A DNA stretch of 64,000 nucleotides from positions 84,113,656-84,177,655 of the forward strand of contig OW121847.1 of assembly GCA_933228895.1 (NCBI GenBank), written 5' to 3'. The notes beneath the pieces were generated by a model, which saw only the letters and a program-made list of their open reading frames with translations, had not been told where the DNA came from and made no database searches. The translations under genes were made by a program, and so were the position numbers. The DNA is from Platycnemis pennipes. Its lineage: Eukaryota; Arthropoda; Insecta; Odonata; Platycnemididae. How positions within the stretch are numbered: position 1 is the first letter of the stretch; the number at the start of each line of letters is the position of its first letter. Shown one piece after another: positions 48,944 to 59,752 of this stretch.

Positions 48944-49912
48944 CCCTTGACCTTTATTTTGACCATTCAACTTGGAAAATGCACTATTTTTTAGGTCAAT
49001 TTTTTTGGAACCTGATTTTTGATTGAGAACAAATTTTTCTACAAACTGAAAAGTACTAGAAAAGTGCATTAAATAGTTGTAATTAAAAGTTCTGCACTTT
49101 GAAAAAATCAATTCAGTGGTTAGATAACCAAATTGGATACCGAAACAGGATGGGACCAGGCAAAGTCTTCATGATTTTTTACTCGAGTTGTATGGGATCT
49201 AGACGAAAAATTCAAGGAACAAAGAGTGTTCAAAATTCTTCAAAGAGAACGACAGATTTGTTCCGGAAATTTTGGTCATATTTTGGTCATTTTGAAATTG
49301 GCCATTTTTTTAAATTAGCACGCAACACTTCGGAAAGCTTGAAAAGACTTGTACAAGTGCGCGTGATGATCTTGAAGAGAATTCAAACCAAAAACATGTC
49401 CGTAGGGGGCCCACTTTGGTCTGGAGTGGTCAAAAATAGCCATTTTCAACCCACAAAGGGGATCGCGAGAAAAATTCGGAAAAAATTGTGCCAGTTCCTG
49501 GGCTGGTCCCCTATAGGATCTAGACCAAAAGTTCTCGATCAGTATGTCCATTTTTGGTCACCAAGGAGTACAGAAATGGACATTTTTATGAAAACGAGAG
49601 GGCTTGAAGGAATTCAGCAAACAATCATACGATTACCGTAGATGATCTTCACTAGAATCGAGGCCGAAAATGAATGACGCGCGTATCCATTTCAGGTCAA
49701 TGAGGGGCGGGAAATTGCCGTTTCCCACCCGCGCAGCCCAAAATGGCCATCCTTGGACGCATTTTTGGTTTCAATGGTCTTCAAGATCATCACGGGTACT
49801 TGTACAAGGCTTTTAGAGCTTTTCAAAGTGTTGTGTGCGCATTAAAAATGGAAAACAATTGCCAATTTCAAAATTACCAAAATGTGACCAAGATTTAAAT
49901 CCACCCTGTAGT

Positions 49913-50095
49913 TCGTTTTTTGGACAAAAAAGGCTGAAAAAACTATTCTAACAGTGCGTTTTTCTTGGTTCATTGGCTTGAGGTGTTTCCTAAGGGTCCA
50001 AACTAAAGGAAGAATCAACTTGGGAGGGTGTGCTGCTCGATTTTTTTAAATCAAAATCCGGTCGCTGTATCGGTGCATAATTCATGGATTTGCTG
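49913..50095 (-). repeat. Right terminal inverted repeat of the foldback element
   Basis: Reverse complement of the left repeat. It ends GGATTTGCTG and is followed by the ACAT duplication. Confidence 0.85.
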
Positions 50096-50099
50096 ACAT

Positions 50100-50700
50100 A
50101 CGCAAATGCGATGTATCTAGACAAATCCGTACAGTGTGTTTCCGAAAGATTGCAGATATACCTTCTTTAAAACTATGATGCAAGAGAAATACTTAAATTT
50201 AAGAGTTCACTACGAGTAAGCTAATTCAAATCAAGAATATAATTTCATGAAATTTGATTGATGGCTCAGCATTGAGGCCAAACCTTGATTTGAAATTATG
50301 TCTGGTATTTAAAAACATTACGGTGGTGGACTGAATTAATATGTAGTAAAAATCGCTAGCGCATACGCTTTTAGTGCAAAGTAGCCTTGGCAAGTAAATG
50401 TCAGGAACGTCAAATTCGCTTTTCCAATTTCTTCAAATGAAGAGAGAATAATTACGACCTTTATGGAAAGGAGTTAGAAAAGTCGCAGGACTTTCTCCCC
50501 ATACGGTAAAAAGAATTTTCGATTCTAACTGAGGGCTACGGGTGTGATAGCCGGTCTTGGGCGTGTAATAATTTCGCGTATCTGGGTCTGGACTGAAAAA
50601 AAATCTGAAAAAAGCGTCGCCAGAAATCTGTACCCTTCCCACCTTCCGCTCAACTCTTAAATGCATTATCACGCCTCGGACACTACGGAAATTTCCTCCC
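50100..50700. other. Non-coding DNA, no feature recognised
   Basis: No supported gene; the minus frame 50672-50433 has no domain. Confidence 0.5.
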
Positions 50701-50724
50701 TCCGCCCATTAGCAGCGATCGCCC

Positions 50725-51210
50725 CGAGTGAATCTTCCCTCTCCGATCTTCGAGTACTTCGCCTCACCGGCCAGGATGTCTAATCCCTTTCCCACACCCC
50801 CCTCCTCCTCCTTTCCCGCTTATCTACCCACAGTTTCCTCTCACCCTAAATCCCGCAACGCGCCCTATCCCCTAGCGTCCGCCAAATCCTCCTTTTTGTT
50901 TCTTCGTTTGGTCGTTCGTTTCCTATCCATTTGCCAACCCACCCACGTCTTCTTTCATCTCCTTTCCAATCACTCCCCCAGCGCCGCCAACTTCCTCAGC
51001 CTGTCTTCGTATATACGTACAACATATGTCTTTCTCTCTCTCTCAGCAAAACAGCCCCCCTTTCATCGTAACCCTGCTTCTCTCTCCCACGCACGAACGA
51101 TTACCTTCGAATCACATCCTCTTTTTCTCCCCAATCGCCTCCGTTCCACCTCCCCTCCTCTCTCCGCCCACCTTCATTCTCCCACTCTCGTCATTCCCGC
51201 CGTGAAATCC
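50725..51210. repeat. Polypyrimidine (C/T-rich) block on the + strand
   Basis: About 0.5 kb of CCCCCCTCCTCCTCC- and TTTCTCTCTCTCTC-like sequence. It opens a 182-codon serine/proline-rich frame (50728-51276) that I regard as compositional. Confidence 0.55.
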
Positions 51211-51713
51211 CAAAGATTTCAAGACTCCTTCCCGACGGTCTCTTTTCGCTTTCTCACGTCATTCTACAATAAATGACTCACTCCTTAAAGACAATTTTAT
51301 TTTTTTGTCAGATTAATCGTGATAAATTTCAATTTTTCCAACCAGATATTCGTATTCAATCATAAACAATCTTTGGCGAAAAGACTAGTCTCTTTCCTCG
51401 CTTACGGTTGTACATTTAGTTTTTTCCAAGACAATACCAACTAAATATGAATGCCGGATAACATGACTTTTTCAGATAATCTATTCCTTTACCCTCTTAT
51501 ACTGCGTCACTTCGATATATGCTCTGATATATTCATATTAAATGACATTCTTAGTTGAAAATACGAAATATTATGGTGAAAAGGTTTTTCCCTCTCCAAT
51601 TCCCTAATATTAGGCTAGCTGAATTCAATCCTTTCAGGCGTAACCTTGTGGAAGTCCATTATGAATAATGACAAAAGAAACTATGTTTTAATCCACAGCG
51701 TTTTTTTATTTTC
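51211..51713. other. AT-rich DNA, no feature recognised
   Basis: No frame or repeat of note. Confidence 0.5.
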
Positions 51714-52285
51714 TACATCTACATCTACATAATACTCTGCAAGCCACCACAAGGGTGTGTGGCAGGGGGTGAATTCTCACGAAATATGCACTACATATCA
51801 TGTATAAAAAAGGATTAGTATTCTTATATTAGTCTCAACTACACTATTTAAAAAGATACAAATAGCAAACTAAGCATGCAAAAACGTGCTGTAAGTTGGG
51901 TTACTTTCAAGTCCTTATACCAACATGCATCAACCTATGCTATGGATTGATTCACTCGTATTGGACATATTTACCGCTATTCATATCCCTAATTGTACGA
52001 GGAAAAAAGGTCATCTTGAATCTGTCTGTTCGGCAATCAATTTCTCTAATTTTGTAAGTATGGTCCAGTCTACCATAGAAAGTTGGGGTTCGCAAAATAT
52101 GCTTAAGGTCATCAGTGAAAATATTATCTTGGAATTTATTTAGGAGATTAAGTCTAAATTTCCTGCGATCTGACAATAATTTTAATTCATTTAATAGATT
52201 GGTTACGCTAATATAGTTATCGTACCGTCCCCTTACAAATCTTGCCGATCTTCGTTGCACACGTTCAAGTTCGTGTTCAATTTTT
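51714..52285 (-). mobile_element. CR1/Jockey-type LINE 3' end (5'-truncated)
   Basis: The minus strand encodes IEHELERVQRRSARFVRGRY and, about 60 residues later, IREIDCRTDRFKM and FFPRTIRD, the C-terminal segment of a LINE reverse transcriptase ORF. The ORF ends near 51952. The 3' UTR finishes in CACCCCCTGCCACACACC and GTGGTGGCTTGCAGAG with an ATGTAGATGTAGATG tail, all shared with the 20.0-20.36 kb copy. It abuts Penelope-related sequence at about 52290. Confidence 0.85.
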
Positions 52286-53010
52286 ATCTGGTACGACTAG
52301 TTTCAACGCGTCCCGGCGTCATCATCAGGTACAATCATTACAATCATAGCCAGAGGTATATATACTCAAAAAGTAGGTTGGAGCGGGGGAGAATTAGGGG
52401 AGGGCGGCAGGGAGCGGGCAGGTGAATTCTGAGGATAGTGGTGTGAAGGTGATGAGTCAGTAGAAAGGCACACAGTGGGTGTTAAAATTTCTCACTAATA
52501 ACCACGGAAGCGTGACCCGTGGGGGTTGAATCACCCACTACATTCAGACCTGAGTTAAACACAGCGGATTTCTTTTAGTAAAATTCTTATCCCTATTCAC
52601 CTAGGAAGCGTAAACAGTGAGTTAAGTCAAATATGAGTCCCACTTCCAAAAAACTTCCATCACAGAGTTAAAGTTTCCCATTTGTTAATGACAAGGAGGT
52701 TTCAATCAGTGGGGAGGGTTTGTCAAAAGTAATTTCATTTAAAATATGTCCGTTTTTCCGGTGTCTTCTTATTTCCATCTCCTCCAATTTGTCCATCTTA
52801 CACCCCTTCTTCGTCACGTGTAATACGTCCGGCTTGAAGTTGCTTCCATGCCCCTCTACTAAAAGGTGCTTAGCGAAATGGGACTGGGACACATTCCCAT
52901 ACAGGAAGCATCTCCGGTGTTCTTTTGCCCTAGTGCGGAAGGATCTTCCCGTCTGACCCACGTACGTTGCCTCACAGTCTCTACACATGTTTACGTTTAG
53001 TAACATGTTT
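52286..53010 (-). mobile_element. Penelope-like element remnant (endonuclease plus 3' region)
   Basis: In minus-strand order: a GIY-YIG endonuclease coding remnant (about 53006-52668), a 3' untranslated region with a G-rich stretch (52380-52440 on +), and a hammerhead-like motif (52332-52291). This is the known Penelope-like order of RT, GIY-YIG domain and terminal repeat with hammerhead. The RT domain is not recognisable upstream, so the copy is 5'-truncated. Confidence 0.8.
52291..52332 (-). ncRNA. Hammerhead ribozyme-like motif in Penelope-like element
   Basis: On the minus strand: helix I GTAC (52332-52329) pairs with GTAC (52294-52291). The core CTGATGA is at 52328-52322. One extra T (52321) precedes helix II GACGC/GCGTT, with a G-U closing pair and a 6-nt loop. 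GAAA is at 52304-52301 and helix III is the palindrome ACTAGT (52301-52296). The cleavage C at 52295 gives GTC^GTAC. All core residues are present. The tiny helix III is typical of Penelope-type hammerheads, which may act as dimers. Confidence 0.68.
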
Positions 53011-53084
53011 ACGGTCCAGCTTATCACCATGAGGCTACGTAAAGATAAAATGCAACAGGTTGGCGATATAAGAATAAAAGACAA
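52668..53084 (-). pseudogene. Penelope-like GIY-YIG endonuclease domain (truncated)
   Basis: 138-codon frame. Residues 1-26 look unrelated, so homology starts near residue 27 (about 53006). CEATYVGQTGRSFRTRAKEH (residues 37-56) carries the second half of the motif (YVG, residues 41-43) and the conserved Arg; a clear first GIY is missing. SHFAKHLLVEGH (68-79) and KLEEMEIRRH (99-108, with the likely metal-binding Glu) complete the domain. In Penelope-like retroelements this domain nicks target DNA. The open frame to a natural stop suggests moderate age. Without the RT part it cannot move itself. Confidence 0.85.
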
Positions 53085-53480
53085 AAAAGTGGATGGAAGA
53101 AATTGGTGGAATTTTACAAGTAAAAGTCGTAATATATTAGCATTTCTATCAAAGAATTCGTCGATAACAATAATAAAACTTAAACAAACAAGATTTTATA
53201 ATGGAGGCATAGAGCGCACCTAAGTCCTTTTTAGTACATTTATCATTTCATCGTGGTAGATATAATATGCCCTTGCATAAATGATACGATGGGTAAAAAA
53301 GTACGTGAAAATTTCTGTTCGAGCTAATCGTGCGGGTGGTATCGCTGGCCAGCCCTCTCTCTTAGCTCACTTCGTAGTTTTGTATTTCCAGAGATCCATC
53401 GTTGGGCCTTTCTCAGTTCAATTCCACCCCTGGCATTCACTTATTCCCATAAAAACATCCACGTAAGACTTAACTATGCC
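53011..53480. other. Non-coding, possibly further Penelope sequence
   Basis: TTGGTGGAATTTTACAAG at 53105 resembles the CTTGTGGAATCTTACAAAG flank at 45.03 kb. No RT motifs were found in the minus frames. Confidence 0.35.
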
Positions 53481-53489
53481 TCAGGACTC

Positions 53490-53830
53490 TCCTCGGAGCG
53501 AGAACGCCTCCTTTTGCCCTCCTCTCCCCATCCATCCGTCTTCAGACTTCCTCGGTATCCCTGCCTTAATCTTGGGCTCGAGTGAGTGCTTCCTTGTGTT
53601 CTCTTGGTGGTCCCGCATCCAGCATTTCTCGGCTCCTCCTAATGCCCACCCATCTCTTCCCACAAGCCTCCCCCTACCCCAGACGCCTACTCCGCCCCCT
53701 CCCCTTCACGCATCCTCGCATTCCGCCGCCGCATCCCGTCTCTCCACTCTGGACCACGCGACTTTTGCCCACCGGATGGAGAAGCCTTGCATCACGGCGG
53801 AACGGAATTTCCTGCCACCAATTAGGGTAT
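53490..53830. repeat. C/T-rich block on the + strand
   Basis: CCTCCCCCTACCCC- and CCGCCCCCTCCCC-like words. The 118- and 111-codon + frames are proline/serine-rich by-products. Confidence 0.5.
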
Positions 53831-55460
53831 AGATTTCATGTTTTTGGTGAAAGAGGATCAAAAGGAGAGGAAAAATTCACGAATGGCATACAAGAGTATG
53901 ATCAAAGATTGGGTTAGACCGCCACATCTTCGGGAGGTTCCGCTGACAAGCTCACTCCCGTGTTCTACAACGTATTTGCAGATAGGATGCAACTTTTAGA
54001 AATTCACCATCCGTAAGCTTGGAATAGTTGTATGAAGGTCCGAATTTATTTTGCCACCATCTTGCTCGCTCAACGCAAAGCATGCCATAGGAATGAATTT
54101 ACAAAGTAATAAATTATACTGTTCTTGTCACAACATAAAAACTCATTGGGACTGAATGGAACAGTTAATTGCCAATGGTTTCTCATATAGCCATAAAGAT
54201 ATTTTCAATGCTTACACGAATTTTGAAAATACGTTGCAATAAAATGATTAGTTTCTGCTGATAGAATAGAATTTGAATATTAAAATTAAGGTCTGATGGA
54301 TACCCACCAGCAACTTACTGGAGACTAAGACATTACTGTGCGTCTCCTTTTTAAACTCAAAAATGACATTAACATACAACACAAAAACCGCGACCCTCCC
54401 CGCTATGGATTTCAGGAAATAAAGTCAACGAAGCTTCACATCCCATTCATTCTCTATCCACCACTACCTTCGTCTTGACCCTTGATCAAATCTAACGAGC
54501 AATTTTGACGGATGTGACACAAGCTTTGAAAAGAAATGTATTCTTCACACCAACACTTTTTTCACATTCTGTTTTTTATGTGCCATAACGGCGAATACCC
54601 AGTTCCATTTAAATACGATTATCAATGGTGTTTCATCGACTCTAATCTTTCATACTTTCTCTAATATCGTACAAATGCTCTTAGAAGCTTAGTTTTTGGC
54701 AAGAGTTTGACTGCGTACATCTCAGCAACAAGTAACAAGAATGCTATCTCTAAAAACAACCCTTGATTATATCTACATCTTACTTGCAGCCAAAATCTCC
54801 ACATTTCCGTTAAACGACTTAAACAGAGTGCTCTGCGATGTGTATATGCCCTCTACAAACTACGTCTCTACTACACTTAAATATGTTCTCTAGGTTTTAT
54901 CACGTTTTACAAGGTACCATAACTTATTTTATCTCAGATTCACATTTAAAAACCTCAATTAGAATATTCGTAACTTTAAAATTGAACGCATATTGAAGAT
55001 TTTTTATGTTACTTTGTCTTTAGAACTAAGTGGGATACAACATATTTACATTATTCAATAAACTTGCTAATTTCTTGTCCTCTTTATTTATCACGACATA
55101 TTAGTCCGTGACTCTTACAATATAGCTGCTTTAATTTAGCGACTAGTATCGTAAAAGCAGGTAATGTCGGGGCTGACCGATAGTTATGGGAAAAGATCCA
55201 CTCCTCGTAAAAGACGAGTGATTTATCCAAAACTTCACTCGAAGTTAAGACATGCGTCCGTAAATTTCAGGTAAGCATACGTCACATGGCAAAGACCATG
55301 ATATCTCTCATTCCTTCGGTATATTAATACGTATCTCTTCGTATTTCTCCAAAATTCTGACGTCATTTATTTCCTCAATTTCCCCCTCTGCTTTTCCTCA
55401 CGAAAATTAAAATGAAGAGGGATAGTAAACCGGGACACGCGTTCGCTGGTCATTTAGGAG
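53831..55460. other. AT-rich intergenic DNA, no gene seen
   Basis: No open frame above noise and no repeat signature. Confidence 0.55.
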
Positions 55461-56540
55461 CGTCTTTTCCTAATTTACTCGATCCCCCGCCATCTCGGTA
55501 AAGTGAAGGGGGAGAATTGAGGGCAAAAAAAGGGAAAACGAATCGGGAAGGGAAACACTGGGATTATATGTATGAGTGACAGAAGACAATTGAGCTCGCT
55601 CTTTTGTCACGAACGCTTCCGGAATGTCTTCGCCGACGACATCCTTTCCTTCCCTCTGACCCTTTTTCACTTTATCCATCGCCCACACACATACTCCCTC
55701 TTCGTATTTCCTTCCTCCAGCCATAATCCCTCGAGAAAATCGATTACTTCTTTAAAGCTGTCTTTCCACTCACCAGGGGACCTCCTTCTAACCAATCGTC
55801 TACTACCCCGTTCCCTCTCACGGCACCTTCTCCATACCCAAACCTACTGTTAACCTGCCTTTTAAACTATCATTTTCTCCTCTGCTTAGGTAAGGCCATT
55901 AATTAATTTGTTGCCATGATCAAAATTTAGGGTGTGAGAGTAGGTGAAGCAAAAAAACCTTACCATGATTGTGTGGTAAGGAAGATGGAGGAGAGGTTGG
56001 CAGAAGACAGTCCCATTCGGAGGAAGAGGAAGTGGTGCCGAGGAGGATTTAAAGTAGTACGTTTTCTTTAACACGCACCCCTACTGGTGATCAAACTAGG
56101 GATTGTGGGTTTGGTGAAGGGTATAGTGTTCTCCCATCCTTAAGACTGGGATTTGAAACACGACTGTTGCGACGATTAAAAATGGCATTCATACCCCTAC
56201 TCGATTGCTGCGAGTAGAGAACTTCAATAGCAGTGATTTTTCCATCACATGGAAAGCAAAGTTTTGGTCAAGTTGGCGTTTGTTTGGAAAACGCTAAAGA
56301 GGACGCCGACTTCCTTGCCACCTTCCCACTTTTCTCCAGTGATTCTACAAATACTGAACACAATACTCCGCCTATCCTTAAGACGCAAATGATCATAACG
56401 GTCAGTCGCCTGCCCTAACAGGTAGCTGCTACAGACAGCGAAAACAGGTACTGCCACTGGGGAGGACGCTACACGAAAACTGGAAGGAAAGTGACGTAAA
56501 AGAATTGGACCACTTGTTTCCACATCGCTGGCAGATTTTT
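55461..56540. other. Mixed-composition DNA, no gene seen
   Basis: C/T-biased at 55620-55840. A possible worn tRNA-like unit (GGTGAAGGGTATAGTG, then GGGATTTGAAACAC) lies near 56110-56165. The frames of 84-93 codons have no domains. Confidence 0.4.
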
Positions 56541-56549
56541 AAACATCTA

Positions 56550-56960
56550 AGCGCTTTTATCATGCCATCCCCGTTCGTTTCGTGGACTCATGTCATTGTC
56601 TACCGCGGTTCTCCCGTCGTTGTTTACTTTCCCATCCGCTCTCCACGCCACCTGGGAAGGGTAGCCAGAACTCCCCCAACGGCGCTGGAGCTGACAGCGG
56701 CCTCCCTCCGCTGCGGCGGAATAATGGTGGCCCCCATTACTCCGACACCTTCCTTCCCTCTCGTCCTCGACACTCCCAAGGGGAGGGTAACTTCTCGCTC
56801 CCTCTCCCCTCCTTACCACACGCATTTACCTCTGCAAAGCACGCCCGCCGGATTGAATTTCTGGTGGGAGGCGCTCGTGGATCCGTCGCACGTGACTGCA
56901 AATACGACGCACCAGCGTGGGATTAACCCCGAGACTACTAACATTGCGGCGGAAATGAGA
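56550..56960. other. GC-rich, C-biased block
   Basis: Overlapping frames on both strands (174 codons +, 92 codons minus) with no domain. It is similar in character to the other GC blocks. Confidence 0.4.
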
Positions 56961-57660
56961 TGGAGCTCATATAACGTAATTATGTTTACGGAAGTCGGCG
57001 TTACCAGCTTATATGTGCGAAGTTCTTGATTAAAAGGGAAAATGCAGCTCTCTGTACTACTAAAATCACGTTGCTAGTTCTACTTAACAGTTTGCTCTCA
57101 ATAGGTTTGAACTTATCACATCGCCAAATGTGGAAACAAATCACCCTCATAAACCACTCCTCAATTACTAAATTATACTTTTTAGCAAGGAACGAATTCA
57201 GTTACTCAGTAATTTTCCGTCCTTAAAGAAAAAAATATTCCAACCCCTAAAATTTTTGTAGACCGAAGCCATAGTAGATGTTAGTTTGAGATGTAATTTG
57301 CAATGAGTGCATGAAGGAAATAAAGGCCATAAAGCTGAGTGCACTCCCTAACCAGTAGCGTACGTTGCATGAATATATAAATCCCATTTCAACATCAGGA
57401 AGATTTATGCATTCACTCGCTGCATTAATATATTACATATAAATATATTAAGTAGATAAATATAAAAATCGCTTACAACATTCTTCATCAACGTTGGCGC
57501 TCAAAACTTCAGTTCGTGCCACATCATTGTAAATCACGAAACGCTGTTACAAATGTAAATAAACGTTTTATTTTTTGAGCTTGAAAATCATATCAAATAT
57601 CCATTCCCTACCGCATTGATTAGTGTAGTGTGTTGTTTCTATGTAATCCAGTTTTTTATT
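56961..57660. other. AT-rich DNA, no gene seen
   Basis: No supported feature. Confidence 0.5.
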
Positions 57661-57664
57661 TTGG

Positions 57665-57744
57665 GTCTTAAGGTCTTCTCTTATTCTTAAAACAATTCTT
57701 GTCTTAGTGGTCTTAAGATATTCTTCTCTTATTCTTAAAACAAT
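57665..57744 (+). repeat. Two-copy tandem repeat, about 45-bp period
   Basis: GTCTTAAGGTCTTCTCTTAT at 57665 recurs as GTCTTAAGATATTCTTCTC at 57710, both followed by TCTTAAAACAAT. Confidence 0.7.
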
Positions 57745-57989
57745 AGCTATTAATACTTAAATTATATAAAAAATCTTCCCTAGAACTAGACATTACGCAC
57801 ATTTCCACTAATGCATGAGCCAAAAGGAATTAGCCTGTGGGCCTAGGATCTATTTTATCGACAGAACGTGGCATTGAGCAGAGAATGCAGCGTACGAATC
57901 AACGCCTTTATTCCCTTCCTCTGCTCAGAAGAAGATGCATCGTTGTATTAGACGGGCGATGGAAAACGGACTTGGCTAAGAGCCCGGTG

Positions 57990-58500
57990 CTCTCCCCTCC
58001 TTCCCCTTCTTCTTTTCATATGATTCGCGTTCACGACGTCATTTCCGCCACCCTTCGGACGGCCTCCACCTGTTCTCCGTCCCTTGCATCCCCCTCGACC
58101 TCTCACCCGAGGCTCAACCCAAGAGACACCGTTTCCTGCCTCGACCCTCCCACTCCTGGGCCCTACGTCTCCGCCACATTCTTGCCCATTGTGATTCCAA
58201 GCCCCTACGTCTTATATTTTATACCCATCCCTTCGCATTGTGCCTCCCTCCCGCTTGCCTCTGCCCAGCACTAGAATCACCCTACCCCCACTGCCCCTCT
58301 CTTTCCCCATCTCCATTGTTGCCGTGCCCTTCTTTCCCCATCCGAAATCTCCTCGGTCCCTCCTCCACATCCCTCTCAGCATCTCGTATTCTCTCCTCGG
58401 AGATGCTCTCTTTTTCCATCCACCCCCCTGAACACTTTCCTCTCTTTATCCCCTTCTATCGTTCCCGTCCCACTGAATAAGGTCGACGTGCTGCTAATAT
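57990..58500. repeat. Polypyrimidine (C/T-rich) block on the + strand
   Basis: About 0.5 kb dominated by CCCTCC, TTCCCC and CTCTCC words, with compositional frames (145, 80 and 63 codons). Confidence 0.55.
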
Positions 58501-59348
58501 TTTGGCTCCCTCTTATCACCACCATTCCGCTTAAAATACCGAGGACAGTCGGGTCTTGAGGCTGAGGTACGACATTGGATCACGTCTCCACCACTCGCCT
58601 CGCGTCCGGCGGGCGACTCCCTCCCATCGAGGGCGTGACTTGACGGAAAATTTTCTTCTAAACTGAATTTTTCAATTTCATTTTTTTACCTGTCAATTTG
58701 ATTACCTCTTTCGAATAAATTCATTCACGTGTAGATTAGAGTTTAACCATTATCCGGAGACCTGTGAAGAACTCTTTATTGGTAAAGAAACGCAATATTG
58801 AATACATGACGGGCGAAGCATATTAATGTTATCCCCGCCAGATGAAACGAGAACCGGAATCCATGCGGACGGAACTGATGCTTCCACTTACCCAGGTATT
58901 GACTGCCTGACAGGAAGAGTATCTATTAAACTCGGTAGTGATGATATTTTTGAGCTATTCGATAGTAAATGAACCACGACAAGAGAGAGCAGAATAAAAC
59001 ACATCATCATAAAATGGAAATTAAAAGTGAAATCTTTATGACTCTCATTTCTTAAGTAGGACTAATGAAAACTACGGGTTTCTTTTCCCTTCAACCGTGC
59101 ATATACTAGTTATCTATACATTTTCGTTATTCGTCCATTCTAATTCGGTTGTCTAGTATCCTAAAAAAACTACTAACAATATTCTGAATCCAGCCACAAA
59201 TATGTAGGTGTTTACAAGCACAAACTATGATAAAAAATATTACGAGCCTTGGGTAGAAAATTACAACTTCGAGTAATGATATGTTTGATCAACCACATCG
59301 ATGATAGTTTATAGTATATTTCTGGCAGAGGTTTTCGCGGCGTTCCGA
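58501..59348. other. Non-coding DNA, no feature recognised
   Basis: GC-richer to about 58640, then AT-rich. Nothing supported. Confidence 0.5.
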
Positions 59349-59397
59349 TGATTGTAAAAAGCTTTCGGGAGCCTTCCGCGTTGTCATTATGATAAAA

Positions 59398-59439
59398 TGG
59401 CGACGTTTCACCCACTCTACTGCGGGCGTCCTCAGACTA
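59398..59439 (-). ncRNA. Hammerhead ribozyme-like motif, left arm
   Basis: Core CTGAGGA (59435-59429), helix II, GAAA (59409-59406) and cleavage C (59402) are identical to the right-arm motif. The 5' strand of helix I is TAGT instead of TGGC, which weakens pairing with GCCA (59401-59398). Activity is therefore expected to be lower. Confidence 0.55.
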
Positions 59440-59710
59440 GGTTGAAGTGAAAAATGCTTCGAAGTTGACGCTTATTTATGCTCGTCTTCTGAGGTGGCCG
59501 CTGCTCGCTGATTGGCTGAGGGAAATAGCGCTTTTCCCTCGCGAGGATTTTTGGTTCCATTTAATTCACTGGTGGTTAGGTTCCATCGAAACGTGCTCCG
59601 ATTTCTCCCCTTGTCCGTTTTTGAGGGCCCGTGAATTTTCTTTCATTCGGCATTGTACAGCTCTCTTTGTTTTCCGTACGTAGCACTTTGAAGCATTTTT
59701 CACTTCAGCC

Positions 59711-59752
59711 TGGCCTGAGGACGCCCGCAGTAGAGTGGGTGAAACGTCGCCA
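59711..59752 (+). ncRNA. Hammerhead ribozyme-like motif, right arm (best formed)
   Basis: Helix I TGGC (59711-59714) / GCCA (59749-59752). The core CTGAGGA (59715-59721) fits CUGANGA. One extra C (59722) precedes helix II GCCCGC/GTGGGT (59723-59728 and 59735-59740; four G-C pairs and two G-U wobbles) with a 6-nt loop. GAAA is at 59741-59744, helix III is the minimal palindrome ACGT (59744-59747), and the cleavage C is 59748. All required core bases are present. Confidence 0.7.

Larger units (their letters stand above)
48760..50095. mobile_element. 1336-bp foldback DNA element with long near-perfect TIRs
   Basis: The left terminus CAGCAAATCCATGAATTATG (48760) and the right terminus (ending at 50095) are reverse complements. 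Identity is almost perfect for about 184 bp, with a one-base A-run difference near position 180. A 4-bp direct repeat ACAT flanks both sides (48756-48759, 50096-50099). A second inverted block continues inward (49265-49440 against about 49740-49895, for example TGATGATCTTGAAGA), so nearly the whole element folds back. The only sizeable frame (49099-49641) lies in this symmetric sequence and has no transposase motif. It is presumably non-autonomous. The superfamily is undetermined; 4-bp duplications occur in Chapaev- and Sola-type elements. Confidence 0.85.

Noticed and set aside
49099..49641. 180-codon + open frame inside the foldback element
   Set aside because: Sits in inverted-repeat sequence and lacks transposase motifs. 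Likely chance.
50728..51276. 182-codon + open frame
   Set aside because: Pyrimidine-tract artefact with serine/proline-rich translation.
56505..57029. 174-codon + open frame
   Set aside because: GC-rich block with frames open on both strands. No domain or splice support.
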